The notes beneath the pieces were generated by a model. The model was not told the DNA's origin. It saw nothing but the letters and a program-made list of their open reading frames with translations, and did no database searches. From positions 1-6,447 of the forward strand of contig DAOVVY010000048.1 in NCBI GenBank assembly GCA_030636885.1: a stretch of 6,447 bases of DNA, read 5' to 3'. The DNA comes from Candidatus Nanohaloarchaea archaeon. Lineage in GTDB: Archaea; EX4484-52; GLR71. A program made the translations under genes and the position numbers. Shown here in pieces: positions 5,358 to 6,447 of the stretch; position 1 is the stretch's first letter; the number at the start of each line of letters is the position of its first letter.

Positions 5358-6447
5358 ATGAAGACAATACTGTTGCACTCGGACTTTATTGAGTTTGAGG
5401 CAAAAAAGAAAGCAGTCAAGAAACCTGAAGAGATTGATGTCAAGAAACATCGGGTTGAGGATTGCCTAGTCGCTATGTCGGCTGTAGAGAAAAATGATGA
5501 GACTGATACGACCGGTATTGCTGAAAAGTTTGTAGATGAAGTTGTGTCTGTCGCTGAACAGGTCAATACGAAAAATGTCGTCATCTATCCATGGGTCCAT
5601 CTTACTAGCACACCATCAAAACCTGATGCTGCGCTCAAGGTTATGAAACTGTCTGAAGACATACTTTCTGTAAAAGGTTATGTGGTATCTCGTGCGCCGT
5701 TCGGTTGGTACAAGTCGTTCAATATCAAATGTAAAGGGCATCCGTTGTCTGAATTGAGTCGGGACATCGCTGTCGGTGAGGCTGTCAAGAAAGAGGAAGT
5801 GAATGAGGCTGTCAAGAATGAGGACAAGCTTAAGTCTACTTGGCACATACTTGACACTGACGGTAAGCTTGTACCTGCCGATAAGTTTGATTATGGTAAA
5901 CATCCAGAACTTAAGAAATTCTATCAGTATGAGATGAAAGGGTCGAGGATTAACCAGAAAGAACCACCACATATCGCTATGATGCGCAATCTTGAGCTTG
6001 TTGATTATGAGCCTGGGTCGGATTCGGGCAATCTCAGGTGGTATCCTAAAGGGCAGATGATCAAGAAACTTCTTGAGACTAAAGTGACTGACCTGGTTAA
6101 AAAAGCCGGTGCTATGCAGGTTGAGACTCCTCTCATGTATGACTTTGAGCATCCGCAGTTGAGTAAGTACTTGAACCGGTTTCCTGCAAGGCAGTATGTC
6201 ATAAAGTCTGATGAGAAGGATTATTTCCTTCGGTTTGCGGCGTGTTTCGGGCAGTATCTGATGGGGCATGACATGGTCATGTCTTACAAGCATCTACCTG
6301 TTAAACTGTATGAGCTTACACATTATTCATTTAGGCGTGAGCAGAGAGGTGAGCTTTCAGGACTTAAGAGGCTTCGTGCGTTCACAATGCCTGACATGCA
6401 CACCATGTGCGCGGATATGCCTTCGGCAAAGAAAGAGTTTATGGAAC
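5358..6447 (+). CDS. thrS: Threonyl-tRNA synthetase, archaeal type (3' end outside window)
   Basis: Class II synthetase that charges tRNA-Thr and removes mischarged serine. The first 363 codons are present, a little over half of the usual length of about 610-625. Residues 1-135 form the archaeal editing domain related to D-aminoacyl-tRNA deacylase: YPWVHLTS (77-84, H81), PFGWYKSFNIKCKGHPLSELSR (114-135, with K119 and E132) match the editing residues known from Pyrococcus. A charged linker follows at 136-160, containing a 9-residue tandem near-duplication (EAVKKEEVN, then EAVKNEDKL). The catalytic domain begins around 190: GNLRWYPKGQMIKKLLE (224-240), motif 1 around VETPLMYD (255-262), motif 2 FRREQRGELSGLKRLRAF (325-342). 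Zinc-ligand candidates C296 (RFAACFGQY) and H348 (PDMHT) are present; motif 3 and the anticodon-binding domain lie beyond the edge. ATG 5358 is set by GGAGG. Base composition is visibly richer in G/C than the unassigned genes. Confidence 0.97.
   Translation, partial: MKTILLHSDFIEFEAKKKAVKKPEEIDVKKHRVEDCLVAMSAVEKNDETDTTGIAEKFVDEVVSVAEQVNTKNVVIYPWVHLTSTPSKPDAALKVMKLSEDILSVKGYVVSRAPFGWYKSFNIKCKGHPLSELSRDIAVGEAVKKEEVNEAVKNEDKLKSTWHILDTDGKLVPADKFDYGKHPELKKFYQYEMKGSRINQKEPPHIAMMRNLELVDYEPGSDSGNLRWYPKGQMIKKLLETKVTDLVKKAGAMQVETPLMYDFEHPQLSKYLNRFPARQYVIKSDEKDYFLRFAACFGQYLMGHDMVMSYKHLPVKLYELTHYSFRREQRGELSGLKRLRAFTMPDMHTMCADMPSAKKEFME
5777..5818 (+). repeat. 27-bp-period tandem near-duplication inside thrS
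   Basis: The 15-mer TGAGGCTGTCAAGAA occurs at 5777-5791 and again at 5804-5818. In protein it gives two nine-residue units beginning EAVK, rich in Lys and Glu, in the linker between the editing and catalytic domains. The reading frame is preserved. It is probably a recent in-frame slippage duplication in a variable linker. Confidence 0.75.

Noticed and set aside
5494..5506. C/D-box-like pair ATGATGA and CTGA
   Set aside because: It falls inside the thrS editing domain coding sequence and lacks a closing stem; coincidence is likely.
5616..6293. Long open frame on the minus strand (225 codons), with further ones at 5306-5584 and 6005-6202
   Set aside because: They lie antisense to thrS, whose motifs are unmistakable in the plus frame. 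Their products show no family pattern.
1..6447. CRISPR array, insertion sequence, toxin-antitoxin pair or known defence cassette
   Set aside because: No spaced repeats, transposase motifs, terminal inverted repeats or recognisable toxin or defence domains were found.

Overview
This window looks like low-GC archaeal chromosome. Four things point there. The threonyl-tRNA synthetase at the right end is the archaeal form, with a D-aminoacyl-tRNA-deacylase-like editing domain at its N-terminus. The tRNA-Gln begins with an A1-U72 pair, as archaeal tRNA-Gln does, and its CCA end is not encoded. Most genes have a TATA-like box about 24-27 bases upstream of the start codon, which predicts leaderless mRNAs. 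Finally, the gene mix (archaeal ThrRS, COG1078-type HD phosphohydrolase, SWIM zinc finger protein, peptidase C15) fits an archaeon. I cannot assign a lineage.

Layout, left to right. tRNA-Gln(TTG) lies on the minus strand at 32-104. Three more minus-strand genes follow: a winged-helix DNA-binding protein (169-768), an HD-domain dNTP triphosphohydrolase-like protein (855-2051) and a SWIM zinc finger protein (2103-3134). A 107-bp divergent region separates the SWIM gene from two rightward genes that I cannot assign (3242-3820 and 3908-4582). A short pyroglutamyl-peptidase-like gene on the minus strand (4626-5135) converges on the second of these. After a 222-bp divergent gap, thrS runs rightward from 5358 and is cut off by the window end after 363 codons.

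Almost every gene has its own candidate promoter, so the window reads as a row of single-gene transcription units rather than one operon. Only thrS has a clear leader with a GGAGG Shine-Dalgarno. Translation genes (tRNA-Gln, thrS) flank a block that is more accessory in character. Within it, the winged-helix gene and the two unassigned rightward genes are visibly more AT-rich than the HD, SWIM and thrS genes.

No mobile element, CRISPR array or recognised defence cassette is present. The most distinctive signals are a perfect 20-bp palindrome between the candidate TATA box and the start of the SWIM gene, the SWIM protein itself (zinc knuckle in an otherwise unrecognised protein), and the motif-rich unassigned protein at 3908-4582.
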